DNA of 64,000 bases. Origin: Rhizobium sp. Root482. Lineage in GTDB: Bacteria; Pseudomonadota; Alphaproteobacteria; Rhizobiales; Rhizobiaceae. The translations under genes and the position numbers were made by a program. The notes beneath the pieces were generated by a model. It was not told where the DNA came from and did no database searches. It saw only the letters and a list, made by a program, of their open reading frames with translations. Positions within the stretch are counted from its first letter, which is position 1; each line of letters begins with the position of its first letter. Below, piece after piece: positions 30,265 to 40,386 of the stretch. The stretch covers positions 1-64,000 of the forward strand of contig NZ_LMFA01000003.1 of the NCBI RefSeq assembly GCF_001426565.1, given 5' to 3'.

Positions 30265-30332
30265 CCCTTATGGATTGAAACGATCGCGCCCGACACCTTG
30301 ACCCTTCGACAGCGCCAGACTACGTCCTACCC

Positions 30333-31136
30333 ATGACAGAGCGCACCGATTTGCCAGAACCTGCCCGCCTGACGCTGGACAGGATTCGCGCCCGGTTGCG
30401 CCCGCTCTATCTGGGCACCAGCGCCCGCGCCATCCGTTTCCAGATCGGCATGGCGATCGTCGATCTCGCCATCATCGTGTTTTTCCTGGCCGGCCCATAT
30501 TTCAGCGCAGGCAGCACCTATCTCGTCATCGACTATGTGATCGCCTTCCTGATCGCCTTCGAACTCGGCGCCCGCGCCCTGATGGCAACCACGATCAAGC
30601 GCTGGCTGATGCGGCCGATGACCTGGGTGGATTTCGCCATCCTTGCAACTTTGCTCTTTCCCGCGCAATTTTCCAATTTCGCCTTCCTGCGCGCCTTCCG
30701 CATCTGGTCGCTCGGCCAGAGCAAGGTCTTCGCGCTGCTGATCAAGCGGGCGGGATATGGCGAATGGGAAGATGTCATCCGGGCCTGCATCAACTTCTTG
30801 ACCTTCCTGTTCCTGGTCACGGGCTTCGTCTACACGGCGTTCTTCTACCATCAGGCCGGCGTCGATGGTTTCGTCGATGCGCTCTATTTCACGGTCGCGA
30901 CCGTGACCACGACGGGTTTTGGCGACATCATCCTGCCTGGCACGCTCGGCAAACTGACCTCGATCGTCACCATGATCTTCGGCATCTCGCTGTTCGTGCG
31001 ACTCGCCCAGGCGATCGTACGGCCGCACAAGGTGGTCTTCCCCTGCCCGCAATGCGGCCTGCAGCGTCACGAGACCGACGCCGTGCATTGCAAGGCCTGC
31101 GGCCATGTCCTCAACATCCCCGACGAGGGCAGCTGA
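30333..31136 (+). CDS. K+-channel-like membrane protein with C-terminal zinc ribbon
   Basis: A 267-residue inner-membrane protein of the voltage-gated-type ion channel superfamily. Hydrophobic helices run at about 36-58, 62-85, 95-115 and 148-170, with a short Arg-containing fourth segment (FLRAFRIWSLGQSKVF). A pore loop YFTVATVTTTGFGDI (about 186-200) and a last helix (about 205-225) follow. The filter reads TTTGFGD, a conservative variant of the K+-channel TVGYGD. After the last helix the cytoplasmic tail is a zinc ribbon: CPQCG...CKACG (about 237-257). Ion selectivity and the ribbon's role are inferred. Confidence 0.82.
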   Translation: MTERTDLPEPARLTLDRIRARLRPLYLGTSARAIRFQIGMAIVDLAIIVFFLAGPYFSAGSTYLVIDYVIAFLIAFELGARALMATTIKRWLMRPMTWVDFAILATLLFPAQFSNFAFLRAFRIWSLGQSKVFALLIKRAGYGEWEDVIRACINFLTFLFLVTGFVYTAFFYHQAGVDGFVDALYFTVATVTTTGFGDIILPGTLGKLTSIVTMIFGISLFVRLAQAIVRPHKVVFPCPQCGLQRHETDAVHCKACGHVLNIPDEGS

Positions 31137-31222
31137 CGCCTCCCGATCTGCCCAAATTTGGCATTCACAAGGCGCGGGACAGAATGCTAATATGCATCGG
31201 GGACAGGATCGAGGGGGATACA

Positions 31223-31621
31223 ATGCCGCGCGTCGCACAGCTCTATTTTCGCACCGCCATCATTTTTCTGATCGTCGGCATTGCCATGGGCCTCACCATG
31301 GCGATCTCACATGATCACAGCGCGATCGGCGCCCATGCTCATGCCAATCTTCTGGGTTGGGCGACCATGGCCATTTTCGGCATCTATCACGCACTGAACC
31401 CCGCCAAGGCGGAACGACGGATCGCCTTGATCCAGTATGTGGTCTATACGGCCGGCGTCACCCTGATGGTACCGGCGCTCTATCTCATGCTGACGGGCAA
31501 TCCTGCCATGGAGCCGGTCGTGGCGATCGCCTCGTTGATCACGGCCGCCGGCGTGCTGATGTTTGCGATGATCGTCTTCAGCAGCGAAACTGTCGCCGCC
31601 CGTCCGGCCGCCGCGCAATAG
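31223..31621 (+). CDS. small four-helix membrane protein with HAHAN motif
   Basis: A 132-residue inner-membrane protein with four predicted helices (about 10-28, 38-58, 68-90, 97-120). HSAIGAHAHANLLGWATMAIFG contains His pairs in or near the second helix, recalling the heme-ligand region of NorB/CcoN (cytochrome oxidase subunit I-like) proteins, although the protein is far too short to be a full oxidase subunit. GAGGGGG upstream supports the ATG. Heme binding and any respiratory role are inferred. It lies 86 bp after the ion channel gene on the same strand. Confidence 0.72.
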   Translation: MPRVAQLYFRTAIIFLIVGIAMGLTMAISHDHSAIGAHAHANLLGWATMAIFGIYHALNPAKAERRIALIQYVVYTAGVTLMVPALYLMLTGNPAMEPVVAIASLITAAGVLMFAMIVFSSETVAARPAAAQ

Positions 31622-31760
31622 TCGCCTTCGAGCACCCTCATCCGACGGTTCGGCAACGGGCGGAGCTATTCCGACGCAAGCTCCGCTTGGCCACGGGGCG
31701 AACAGGAACAGCACCTCCCGTAGAAGCCACCCTGAACGGCCATGATATGGCGAACTGATC

Positions 31761-32000
31761 ATGGCCTGGCCAAATCCGCTTCTTTCGATTTATACCTTGA
31801 TAGCTTTGGTTTTCCTCGACAGGACCTATCGCGAGGGTAAGGCTGCGGGCGGGAATTGGGACGGAATGCGGCTGCTGGGGCTGGCTTTGTGCCTGTTTTG
31901 GCCGGCACTTGTCGGCTATATCGTCTTTGCAGCCTGGCGAGACCGGCGCGCAGGCCTTCCGGTGGAGGCCGGAAGCAGCTGCGGGATCGACGCAAAATGA
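31761..32000 (+). CDS. hypothetical small membrane protein
   Basis: A 79-residue ORF with two hydrophobic segments (about 6-18 and 36-58, LLGLALCLFWPALVGYIVFAAW) and a charged loop with RTYREGK between. No convincing ribosome-binding site precedes the ATG, so the start or the gene itself may be wrong. No family recognised. It lies between the HAHAN protein and DUF6030 on the same strand. Confidence 0.45.
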   Translation: MAWPNPLLSIYTLIALVFLDRTYREGKAAGGNWDGMRLLGLALCLFWPALVGYIVFAAWRDRRAGLPVEAGSSCGIDAK

Positions 32001-32072
32001 AACGGACCACGGCGCAATCGGTCCCAGGCAGGGGAAAAGTCCGATGGGGAGCCGCGCAATTTGGGTTTTGGC

Positions 32073-32942
32073 ATGAAGGATGAGCGGAGGCATCGGTCCG
32101 GAAAGGCATTTTTTCTTGCCGCCGTCGGACTGGTCTTCGCGGCGATCCTCGCCACCGTGCTGCTTGCCCGCGACCACCAAAACCTCGACCGCCTGCTTGC
32201 CTCGCTCGGCTATTCCATCGTTCCGGCGAAAAGCCGGCCGCCGGCGGACGAGGTGAAGATCACCCGCAGCAGAGGGGTCCGCCTGCCGCCGGCGCACTTT
32301 GTCTCACCCACTCATCTCTTTGCCGACCTCAAGGCCCCCGAGCAGAATTTCATCCGGCGAATCCGCAGCGACCCGGAGAAACTGTGCGAGCGGCTGGCCG
32401 ATGGCGGCTTCGGCGAACTGGATTGGACGGTCAGCCGGGCCGACAGGGAGAAATGGGAATGTTCGTCCTTCATCGACATCGGTGAAGAGCCGGACACCCA
32501 ATCCTCTGTGTTTATCTTCATCAAGGGCGACGAAGAGGATCGCGTCACTTCATTTCGCGTCAAGCTCAATATCGAAAACACGGCCGATACGATCAAGGTC
32601 GTCGACCTCGCCGGAAAAGCCGCCAATATCTTTCTGCAGCAGGTGCGCTGGGAAAATTCGAGCGACATCATCGGAAAAATCCACGCGCTCAAGGCTTTCG
32701 ACATCAGCAGTTTCGGTAGCCGCATCCAGTTCAAGAGGGAATTCGGCGACACGCCGCGCTATAATTTCCTGGCCAACCAGATCGAAAAGCCCCGCGGCAA
32801 GACCCCGGCCGACTGGTTCTTCGACCGGACCAGATGGTTTCCACTGACCGATAGCGACGGCGTGCCGATGGTGGACGGCATGATGGCCGGCGAGAATCCG
32901 GACGGCTGGTCCCTGGCGCCCCCACCCGGTTCCGCGCCCTGA
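32073..32942 (+). CDS. DUF6030-type exported/membrane-anchored protein
   Basis: A 289-residue protein with one N-terminal hydrophobic anchor (about 13-32, AFFLAAVGLVFAAILATVLL). A periplasmic-type domain contains LCERLADGGFGELDW, WECSSFIDIGEE and VFIFIKGDEEDRVTSFRVKLNIENTAD. I associate this pattern with rhizobial DUF6030 proteins of unknown function. It precedes a polysaccharide-priming sugar transferase by about 340 bp on the same strand, so a link to exopolysaccharide is possible but unproven. A TTG four codons earlier is an alternative start. Confidence 0.7.
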   Translation: MKDERRHRSGKAFFLAAVGLVFAAILATVLLARDHQNLDRLLASLGYSIVPAKSRPPADEVKITRSRGVRLPPAHFVSPTHLFADLKAPEQNFIRRIRSDPEKLCERLADGGFGELDWTVSRADREKWECSSFIDIGEEPDTQSSVFIFIKGDEEDRVTSFRVKLNIENTADTIKVVDLAGKAANIFLQQVRWENSSDIIGKIHALKAFDISSFGSRIQFKREFGDTPRYNFLANQIEKPRGKTPADWFFDRTRWFPLTDSDGVPMVDGMMAGENPDGWSLAPPPGSAP

Positions 32943-33280
32943 CGGCGCCTGCTGGGGTAGCCCTTCGGCAACCTGCCCAAAAATGAACCATTCGGGACAC
33001 GGCCGGATTAACCACAAGAAAAAACTGGGCGCTGATGCAGCTTGCCAAAGTCGATTATCTTTAATAAATCATTAATCACTAAAAAATGCTTTTGAACCAA
33101 AGAAATTTTTAAAGACACCCGCCCACGGGCAGCGACCAGAACAATAAAATTGTCCGGCGGCGGAAAAATATGATTTTCCGGGAAGAGGCCTGTGGCCGAA
33201 TTCTCCAGATAATAATGATGCTTGCCATGGTTTGGATGGGCAGGCCTGCATTTTGTTATAGTGTCGGGAGTATTTGAAGA
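32943..33280. other. 338-bp AT-rich intergenic region upstream of the sugar transferase
   Basis: No gene is supported. The segment 33050-33130 is markedly AT-rich for this genome (TTAATAAATCATTAATCACTAAAAAA), and TTGTTATAGTGTCGG at 33252-33266 could include a -10-like element. It probably holds the regulated promoter of the sugar transferase. Confidence 0.5.
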
Positions 33281-34042
33281 ATGACCGAGAAAGTGATTTG
33301 GCACCGGCCGACGGTTGCCGGAAGCGGCAAGAACGGGCCGATCAGAACCCTCAACGATAACCTTTCCCCGCCAGGCAGGGACCGTCGGGCCGACGAAACG
33401 AATTTCTACATCAATCCGGCAGAAGCCCCCGCCCTTCCCATCCAGTTGAAGCTCAAGCGCGGTGTGGATATGTCCGGCGCCTTCTTCGGCCTTCTCGTCC
33501 TGTCGCCTGTCCTGCTGTTCATTGCCTTTCTGATCAAGTTCGAAAGCAGGGGGCCCGTCTTCTTCCGCCAGGTCCGCACCGGTCTCAACGAGGCGCCCTT
33601 CGAGATCTTGAAATTCCGCTCGATGTACACCGATCTCTGCGACAATAGCGGCCTGTGCCAGACGACCGACAAGGATCCCCGCATCACACCTCTGGGACGC
33701 ATCCTGCGCCGGACCAATCTCGACGAACTGCCGCAATTGTGGAACGTGCTGGTCGGCGATATGTCGCTCGTCGGGCCGCGTCCGCACGTGCCCGACATGC
33801 TGGCCGCAGGCCGCAGCTATTGCGAACTTGTGCAGGGCTACGAATACCGCCACCTGATGCGGCCGGGGCTCACCGGCCTTGCCCAGGCGCGCGGGCTGCG
33901 TGGCCCGACCGGCCATCGCTGGATGGCGATCCGCCGCATCGTCTGCGATGTCGAATATGTCCGCAATTTCTCGCTGCTTCTCGACATGAAGATCATCCTG
34001 CGCACCGTCATCAACGAATTGAAGGGCGGCACCGGCCTCTGA
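33281..34042 (+). CDS. undecaprenyl-phosphate sugar phosphotransferase (ExoY/PssA-like)
   Basis: A 253-residue bacterial sugar transferase that primes exopolysaccharide synthesis by adding the first sugar phosphate to undecaprenyl phosphate. After a 60-residue variable N-terminus come KRGVDMSGAFFGLLVLSPVLLFIAFLIKFES (membrane-inserted reentrant helix with the Lys-Arg start, about 58-90) and GPVFFRQVRTGLNEAPFEILKFRSMYTD. TPLGRILRRTNLDELPQLWNVLVGDMSLVGPRP is diagnostic of the catalytic domain with the Asp-Glu pair. No other exo/pss genes are in this window. GGGAG precedes the ATG. Confidence 0.92.
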   Translation: MTEKVIWHRPTVAGSGKNGPIRTLNDNLSPPGRDRRADETNFYINPAEAPALPIQLKLKRGVDMSGAFFGLLVLSPVLLFIAFLIKFESRGPVFFRQVRTGLNEAPFEILKFRSMYTDLCDNSGLCQTTDKDPRITPLGRILRRTNLDELPQLWNVLVGDMSLVGPRPHVPDMLAAGRSYCELVQGYEYRHLMRPGLTGLAQARGLRGPTGHRWMAIRRIVCDVEYVRNFSLLLDMKIILRTVINELKGGTGL

Positions 34043-34104
34043 GGGGACGATGCCGGCAGCGCATCACAAACATCCCGCTTTTGCAGCGATGACTGACAAA
34101 AAAG

Positions 34105-34140
34105 AACCGCCCGCGGATCTCTCCACGGGCGGTTTTCGTT
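34105..34140 (+). terminator. terminator after the sugar transferase
   Basis: A 9-bp stem (34105-34113 with 34126-34134) followed by TTTTCGTTTT on the plus strand. It sits 62 bp after the stop codon. Confidence 0.8.
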
Positions 34141-34169
34141 TTGGAACGCCGGCGCTGCACCGTCGTTGA

Positions 34170-34207
34170 AACCCGGCGCGCCACGCGGTTATGCGGCGCG
34201 CCGGGTT
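34170..34207 (-). terminator. hairpin downstream of glpV
   Basis: A perfect 13-bp stem (34170-34182 with 34195-34207) with a 12-base loop begins 5 bp past the glpV stop codon on the minus strand. The T-run is only TTT, so factor-independent termination is likely but not certain. Confidence 0.65.
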
Positions 34208-34211
34208 GCTT

Positions 34212-35930
34212 TTATTGCCAGCTCTTGACCAGTTCGTCGTAATTGACGGTCTGGGGCTTTTCTTTTTCATTCTCGATCTTCAACTGGGGTGCGAGATTGC
34301 CGGCCTTGACGGCGTCCGCGTTCCAGTATTCGAGATCGTGTTCCTCGGCGAGCTTCGGACCCATTTCGCCCTGGACACCAGCACGTTCCAGACGCTCCAG
34401 AACCTTTTCCTGCTCGGCGCAGAGCGAGTCCATGGCTTCCTGGGCGGTTTTCGCGCCTGAGGAAGCATCACCGATCGCCTGCCACCAAAGCTGGGCCAGT
34501 TTCGGATAGTCGGGGATGTTGGTGCCGGTCGGCGACCACTGAACGCGGGCCGGCGAACGGTAGAACTCGATCAGGCCACCGAGCTTCGGCGCGCGGTCCG
34601 TGAAGCTCTTGTGCTGGACCGTCGATTCGCGGATCAGCGTCAGGCCGACATGGCTCTTCTTCACATCCACGGTCTTCGAGGTGACGAACTGCGCATAGAG
34701 CCAGGCGGCCTTGGCGCGGTCGTCCGGCGTGGACTTGAGCAGCGTCCAGGAACCCACGTCCTGATAGCCGAGCTTCATGCCTTCCTTCCAGTAAACGCCG
34801 TGCGGGCTCGGAGCGAAACGCCATTTCGGAGTACCGTCCTCGTTCACGACCGGCAGGCCCTCTTTCACGAAGTCGGCGGTGAAGGCCGTATAGGTGAACA
34901 TCTGCTGGGCGATTTCGCCTTGCGAGGGAACCGGACCGGATTCCGAGAAGGTCATGCCCTGGGCGGACGCCGGTGCATAGGCCTTCAGCCAATCGAGATA
35001 TTTCTGGATGGCATAGACCGATGCCGGGCCGTTGGTGTCGCCGCCGCGGGCAACGCAGGAACCGACCGGCTGGGACTTCTCGTTGACCTTGATGCCCCAT
35101 TCGTCGACCGGAAGGCCGTTCGGCAGGCCCTTGTCGCCATTGCCGGCCATCGACAGCCAGGCATCGGTGAAGCGCCAGCCGAGCGACGGGTCCTTCTTGC
35201 CGTAGTCCATGTGACCATAGACCTTCTTGCCGTCGATTTCGCGACCGGTGAAGAATTCGGCAATGTCCTCGTAGGCCGACCAGTTGACCGGAACGCCGAG
35301 ATCGTAGCCGTACTTCGCCTTGAAGTCCGCCTTGTTCTTCTCGTCGTTGAACCAGTCATACCGGAACCAGTAAAGGTTCGCGAACTGCTGGTCGGGCAGC
35401 TGGTAGAGATCGCCGTCCGGAGCGGTGGTGAACTTGGTGCCGATGAAGTCGGCGAGATCGAGACCGGGATTGGTCACGTCCTTGCCTTCGTTTTCCATCC
35501 ATTTGGTCAGCGAACGGGCCTGCTGGTAGCGCCAATGGGTGCCGATCAGGTCCGAGTCGTTGACATAGGCGTCGTAGACGTTCTCGCCCGACTGCATCTG
35601 CGTCTGCAGCTTTTCGACGACGTCGCCTTCGCCGATCAGGTCATGGGTGATCTTGATGCCGGTGATCGCCGTGAAGGCGGGCGCCAGCACCTTGGACTCG
35701 TATTCATGCGTGGTGATGGTTTCGGAGACCACCTTGATATCCATGCCGGCGAAAGGCTTCGCCGCATCGATGAACCACTGCATTTCCGCTTCCTGGCCGG
35801 CGCGGTCAAGCGTCGACATGTCCCCGATTTCCTTGTCGAGGAACTGCTTGGCCTCGTCCATGCCCGCGAATGCGGAGCCGGTAAAGGCCAGCAGCATGAC
35901 TGCCGTCGATGTTAGAAGATGCCGTCGCAT
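34212..35930 (-). CDS. glpV: periplasmic glycerol-binding protein GlpV
   Basis: The substrate-binding component of the rhizobial glycerol ABC importer. The 572-residue precursor has a signal peptide (MRRHLLTSTAVMLLAFTGSAFA) and a family-1-type binding fold. Stretches such as PFAGMDIKVVSETITTHEYESKVLAPAFTAITGI and WSPTGTNIPDYPKLAQLWW, with many aromatic residues, are typical of polyol binders. It is the last gene of the glpD-glpSTPQUV order known from Rhizobium leguminosarum. A 74-bp gap after glpU may allow higher expression of the binding protein. Confidence 0.92.
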   Translation of the reverse strand: MRRHLLTSTAVMLLAFTGSAFAGMDEAKQFLDKEIGDMSTLDRAGQEAEMQWFIDAAKPFAGMDIKVVSETITTHEYESKVLAPAFTAITGIKITHDLIGEGDVVEKLQTQMQSGENVYDAYVNDSDLIGTHWRYQQARSLTKWMENEGKDVTNPGLDLADFIGTKFTTAPDGDLYQLPDQQFANLYWFRYDWFNDEKNKADFKAKYGYDLGVPVNWSAYEDIAEFFTGREIDGKKVYGHMDYGKKDPSLGWRFTDAWLSMAGNGDKGLPNGLPVDEWGIKVNEKSQPVGSCVARGGDTNGPASVYAIQKYLDWLKAYAPASAQGMTFSESGPVPSQGEIAQQMFTYTAFTADFVKEGLPVVNEDGTPKWRFAPSPHGVYWKEGMKLGYQDVGSWTLLKSTPDDRAKAAWLYAQFVTSKTVDVKKSHVGLTLIRESTVQHKSFTDRAPKLGGLIEFYRSPARVQWSPTGTNIPDYPKLAQLWWQAIGDASSGAKTAQEAMDSLCAEQEKVLERLERAGVQGEMGPKLAEEHDLEYWNADAVKAGNLAPQLKIENEKEKPQTVNYDELVKSWQ

Positions 35931-36004
35931 TATAGTCCTCCCTTAAAGGTTTGCGATTGCAATGGCGGATTGCCTCCCCGGCAGTCCGTTTCAGTAATCT
36001 TGCC

Positions 36005-36424
36005 TCAAACCAGCTTGAAAACGCCGATGGCGTACAGGATGGAAAGCGCAAGAGCCCACCACACATTGGGGCCGACAAGCCCCAACCATGCGAGATGAAT
36101 GAAGGCGCTGCCGAGCAGCGAAATGAACAGGCGGTCGCCGCGCGTCGTCTCGAAGCGCAGGATGCCGACACGCGGATTGCCGCCGGGCGAGGCATATTCC
36201 CAGACCGCCATCAGCGAGAGAAGCGCAAAGATCGTCAGGAAGAACATGGCGGTCGGAAAGGACCAAGCCATCCACCCCCCGTCAACCAGCGTCGAGAACC
36301 AGTCGCGCACGCCGTCCTTGACCGGAAGCATCATGAAGAGCGCCCAGGCCACGACGAGATAGACGACGAGGACGGCGACCAGCGCCACCGGCCAGCGATT
36401 GTTGCGGTTCGGCAAGGCAGCCAT
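36005..36424 (-). CDS. glpU: small membrane component GlpU (DUF2160)
   Basis: A 139-residue inner-membrane protein with four predicted helices (about 12-34, 48-72, 98-116, 120-138), of the DUF2160 family found only within this type of glycerol transport operon. Its ATG overlaps the glpQ stop (TGATG), implying translational coupling. Its role in the importer is unknown; it may be an accessory membrane subunit. Confidence 0.9.
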   Translation of the reverse strand: MAALPNRNNRWPVALVAVLVVYLVVAWALFMMLPVKDGVRDWFSTLVDGGWMAWSFPTAMFFLTIFALLSLMAVWEYASPGGNPRVGILRFETTRGDRLFISLLGSAFIHLAWLGLVGPNVWWALALSILYAIGVFKLV

Positions 36425-37260
36425 CAGACCCTCCCCAGGGCAAAGCCCTTGGCAATGTAGTTGCGGACGAAATAGATGACGATCGCGCCCGGGATGATGG
36501 TGAGCACGCCGGCCGCCGCCAGCACGCCCCAGTCCATGCCCGAGGCCGAGACCGTGCGCGTCATGATGGCCGCGATCGGCTTGGCGTCGGTGGTGGTCAG
36601 CGTCCGGGCGATCAGAAGCTCGACCCAGGAAAACATGAAGCAGAAGAAGGCCGCGACCCCGATGCCGCTGGCAATCAGCGGAATATAGATACGCACGAAG
36701 AAGCGCGGGAAGGAATAGCCGTCGATATAGGCGGTCTCGTCGATTTCCTTCGGCACGCCCGACATGAAGCCCTCGAGGATCCAGACCGCCAGCGGCACGT
36801 TGAACAGGCAGTGCGCAAGCGCCACGGCAATATGCGTGTCGATCAGGCCGAAGGCCGAATAGAGCTGGAAGAAGGGCAGCGCGAAGACCGCCGGCGGTGC
36901 CATGCGGTTGGTCAGAAGCCAGAAGAACAGGTGCTTGTCGCCGAGGAACCGGTAGCGCGAAAAGGCATAGGCCGCCGGCAGCGCCACCGAAACAGAGATG
37001 ACCGTGTTCATCACCACATAGATGATTGAGTTGATATAGCCCTTGTACCAGGACGGATCGGTGAAGATCACGGCGTAGTTGGCCAGCGTCGGATCGTGCG
37101 GATAGAGCGAGAAGGCGCCGGTGATCTCGGTGTTCGTCTTGAAGCTCATATTCACCAGCCAGTAGATCGGCAGGAGCAGGAAGAGGATATAGATCGTCGG
37201 CACGAGCCAGGAGAGGCTGCGGGTGGATGAAAGGGGTGCAGATTGTGTTGCGGTGGTCAT
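36424..37260 (-). CDS. glpQ: glycerol ABC importer permease GlpQ
   Basis: A 278-residue inner-membrane permease of the MalG type with six predicted helices. The EAA loop, which contacts the ATPase subunits, reads EGFMSGVPKEIDETAYIDGYSFPRFF (about 163-188). The N-terminal helix (LVPTIYILFLLLPIYWLVNMSF) is followed by a periplasmic loop typical of MalG-like sugar permeases. It pairs with GlpP. It lies 21 bp after glpP and overlaps glpU by one base. Confidence 0.94.
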   Translation of the reverse strand: MTTATQSAPLSSTRSLSWLVPTIYILFLLLPIYWLVNMSFKTNTEITGAFSLYPHDPTLANYAVIFTDPSWYKGYINSIIYVVMNTVISVSVALPAAYAFSRYRFLGDKHLFFWLLTNRMAPPAVFALPFFQLYSAFGLIDTHIAVALAHCLFNVPLAVWILEGFMSGVPKEIDETAYIDGYSFPRFFVRIYIPLIASGIGVAAFFCFMFSWVELLIARTLTTTDAKPIAAIMTRTVSASGMDWGVLAAAGVLTIIPGAIVIYFVRNYIAKGFALGRV

Positions 37261-37281
37261 TGCTTTTCCTCCCTCCGGCCG

Positions 37282-38148
37282 TCAGGTCTTCGCATCACTA
37301 TTGGTCATCACGGTGTAGAAGATCCATGAGAGCAACAGGATGATCAGGAAGTAGATGAGCGAAAGTGCCGCCGCCGGGCCGAGGTCGAACTGGCCGATGG
37401 CCATCTTGACGAGATCGATCGACAGGAATGTGGTGGAATTGCCGGGGCCGCCGCCGGTGACGACGAAGGGCTCGGTGTAGATCATGAAACTGTCCATGAA
37501 GCGCAGGAGGAAGGCGATCAGGAGGACGCGCTTCATCTTCGGCAGCTGGATATAGCGAAACACCGACCAGCGCGAGGCGCCGTCGATCTTGGCGGCCTGG
37601 TAATAGGCATCCGGGATCGAGACGAGGCCGGCATAGCAGAGCAGCACGACGAGGCTCGTCCAGTGCCAGACATCCATGACGATCAGCGTCACCCAGGCAT
37701 CGAAGACATTGTTGACATAGTTGTAGTTGATGCCGAGCGCCGCCAGCGTATAGCCGAGCAGGCCGATATCGACGCGCCCGAAAACCTGCCAGATCGTGCC
37801 GACCACATTCCACGGAATGAGCAGCGGCAGCGACATCAGGACGAGGCAGACCGGAACCCCGAGCCCCTTTTTCGGCATGTTCAGCGCAATCAGGATGCCG
37901 AGCGGAATCTCGATGGCAAGGATGATGGCGGAGAAGGCCAGGTTGCGGGTGAGCGCGTCCCAGAAGCGATCCGACTCCAGGACGTCGCTGAACCAGCTGG
38001 TTCCCGCCCAGAAGAACTGGTTGTTGCCGAACGTATCCTGAACCGAGTAATTGACGACGGTCATCAGCGGGATCACCGCCGAAAAGGCGACCAGCACCAG
38101 CACCGGCAGGACCATGAACCAGGCCTTGTTGTTCCAGGTCTTTTCCAT
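37282..38148 (-). CDS. glpP: glycerol ABC importer permease GlpP
   Basis: A 288-residue MalF/UgpA-type permease with six predicted helices. The EAA-type loop is SIPDAYYQAAKIDGASRWSVFRYIQLPKMKRVLL (about 173-206). Together with GlpQ it would form the transmembrane channel. glpT ends 2 bp upstream in the transcript, so the genes are tightly coupled. Confidence 0.94.
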   Translation of the reverse strand: MEKTWNNKAWFMVLPVLVLVAFSAVIPLMTVVNYSVQDTFGNNQFFWAGTSWFSDVLESDRFWDALTRNLAFSAIILAIEIPLGILIALNMPKKGLGVPVCLVLMSLPLLIPWNVVGTIWQVFGRVDIGLLGYTLAALGINYNYVNNVFDAWVTLIVMDVWHWTSLVVLLCYAGLVSIPDAYYQAAKIDGASRWSVFRYIQLPKMKRVLLIAFLLRFMDSFMIYTEPFVVTGGGPGNSTTFLSIDLVKMAIGQFDLGPAAALSLIYFLIILLLSWIFYTVMTNSDAKT

Positions 38149-38150
38149 GA

Positions 38151-39239
<1,089 letters not shown>

Positions 39240-39249
39240 GGTTTTCTCC

Positions 39250-40338
39250 TCACGCCCCCTGCCCGGCCGGGCCGTCATGACCGATCGCTCGCCCATCGGC
39301 GGAAAAGACCATCAGGTGGCGGGTATCGACGAACAGGTCGATGGCGGTATTCTCGTCGAGATCGTGGATCCCATGCTCGAGCATGACCCAGCGCGTCCCG
39401 GCGCAATCGACATGGATGAAGCTTTCCGATCCGGCGATTTCGGAAATATTGACCCGCGCCTTGAGCATTGCCGCCGTCGCATGCGGGCTGGCAAGCGACA
39501 GATGATGCGGATGGAAGGCGACCGTGTACGGCCCGTCGGCAAGCGCCGACAGATGCGAGGGCACCGGAAGCACGGCAACGCCTTCCCGCTCGAAACCGTT
39601 GCCCGATTTCACCAGATCGATCGTGTTGAGCGGCGGGTCGGCGAAGGTCTGGGCGGTGACGATATCGGCCGGTTTGCGATAAACCGAAATGGTCGGCCCG
39701 AACTGGCTGATGCGGCCCCGGTTCATGGTCGCCGTATGCCCGCCGAGCAGCAGCGCCTCGGTCGGCTCCGTCGTTGCATAGACGAAGATCGAGCCGGCGG
39801 CGGCAAAGAGCTTGGGCAGTTCCTCGCGCAGTTCCTCGCGCAGCTTGTAATCGAGATTGGCGAGCGGCTCGTCGAGCAAGACCAGGCTTGCATTCTTGAC
39901 GATGGCGCGGGCGAGCGCCGTGCGCTGTTGCTGGCCGCCCGACAGGTTGAGCGGCAAGCGCTCCAGATAGGGCGTCAGCTTCATCAGTTCGGCGGCCTTG
40001 CGAACCTCGCGATCGATCGTCGCCTTGTCCTTGCCGGAAATACGCATCGGTGAAGCGATATTCTCGTAGACCGTCATCGCCGGATAATTGATGAACTGCT
40101 GGTAGACCATGGCGACCGAGCGATCCTGCACGCGCACGCCGGTCACATCCTTGCCATCGAAAATGATGGTGCCGGTCGTCGGCCTGTCGAGACCAGCCAT
40201 CAGCCGCATCAACGACGTCTTGCCCGACAGCGTCGGGCCGAGAAGCACATTGAGCGAGCCCCGCTGCAGCACAAGATCGGTCGGATAGATATGCGTTTCC
40301 GCACCGACCACCTTGGTTATGTTTTTCAGTTCAAGCAT
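39250..40338 (-). CDS. glpS: glycerol ABC importer ATPase GlpS (H-loop histidine missing)
   Basis: A 362-residue MalK-like ATPase. Walker A is GPTLSGKTS (about 34-42), the signature is LSGGQQQR (about 134-141) and Walker B is LVLLDEPLANLD (about 154-165). The segment that should carry the H-loop reads VYATTEPTEAL (about 184-194), with Thr where MalK-type ATPases have His. With GlpT it would build one canonical ATP site (GlpT Walker/H-loop plus GlpS LSGGQ) and one degenerate site. The gene is 10 bp ahead of glpT. Confidence 0.93.
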   Translation of the reverse strand: MLELKNITKVVGAETHIYPTDLVLQRGSLNVLLGPTLSGKTSLMRLMAGLDRPTTGTIIFDGKDVTGVRVQDRSVAMVYQQFINYPAMTVYENIASPMRISGKDKATIDREVRKAAELMKLTPYLERLPLNLSGGQQQRTALARAIVKNASLVLLDEPLANLDYKLREELREELPKLFAAAGSIFVYATTEPTEALLLGGHTATMNRGRISQFGPTISVYRKPADIVTAQTFADPPLNTIDLVKSGNGFEREGVAVLPVPSHLSALADGPYTVAFHPHHLSLASPHATAAMLKARVNISEIAGSESFIHVDCAGTRWVMLEHGIHDLDENTAIDLFVDTRHLMVFSADGRAIGHDGPAGQGA

Positions 40339-40386
40339 TCCTAAGGCTTCCTCCCAGCCATCGGCGGCGCCACGCGGGCGCTGCCC

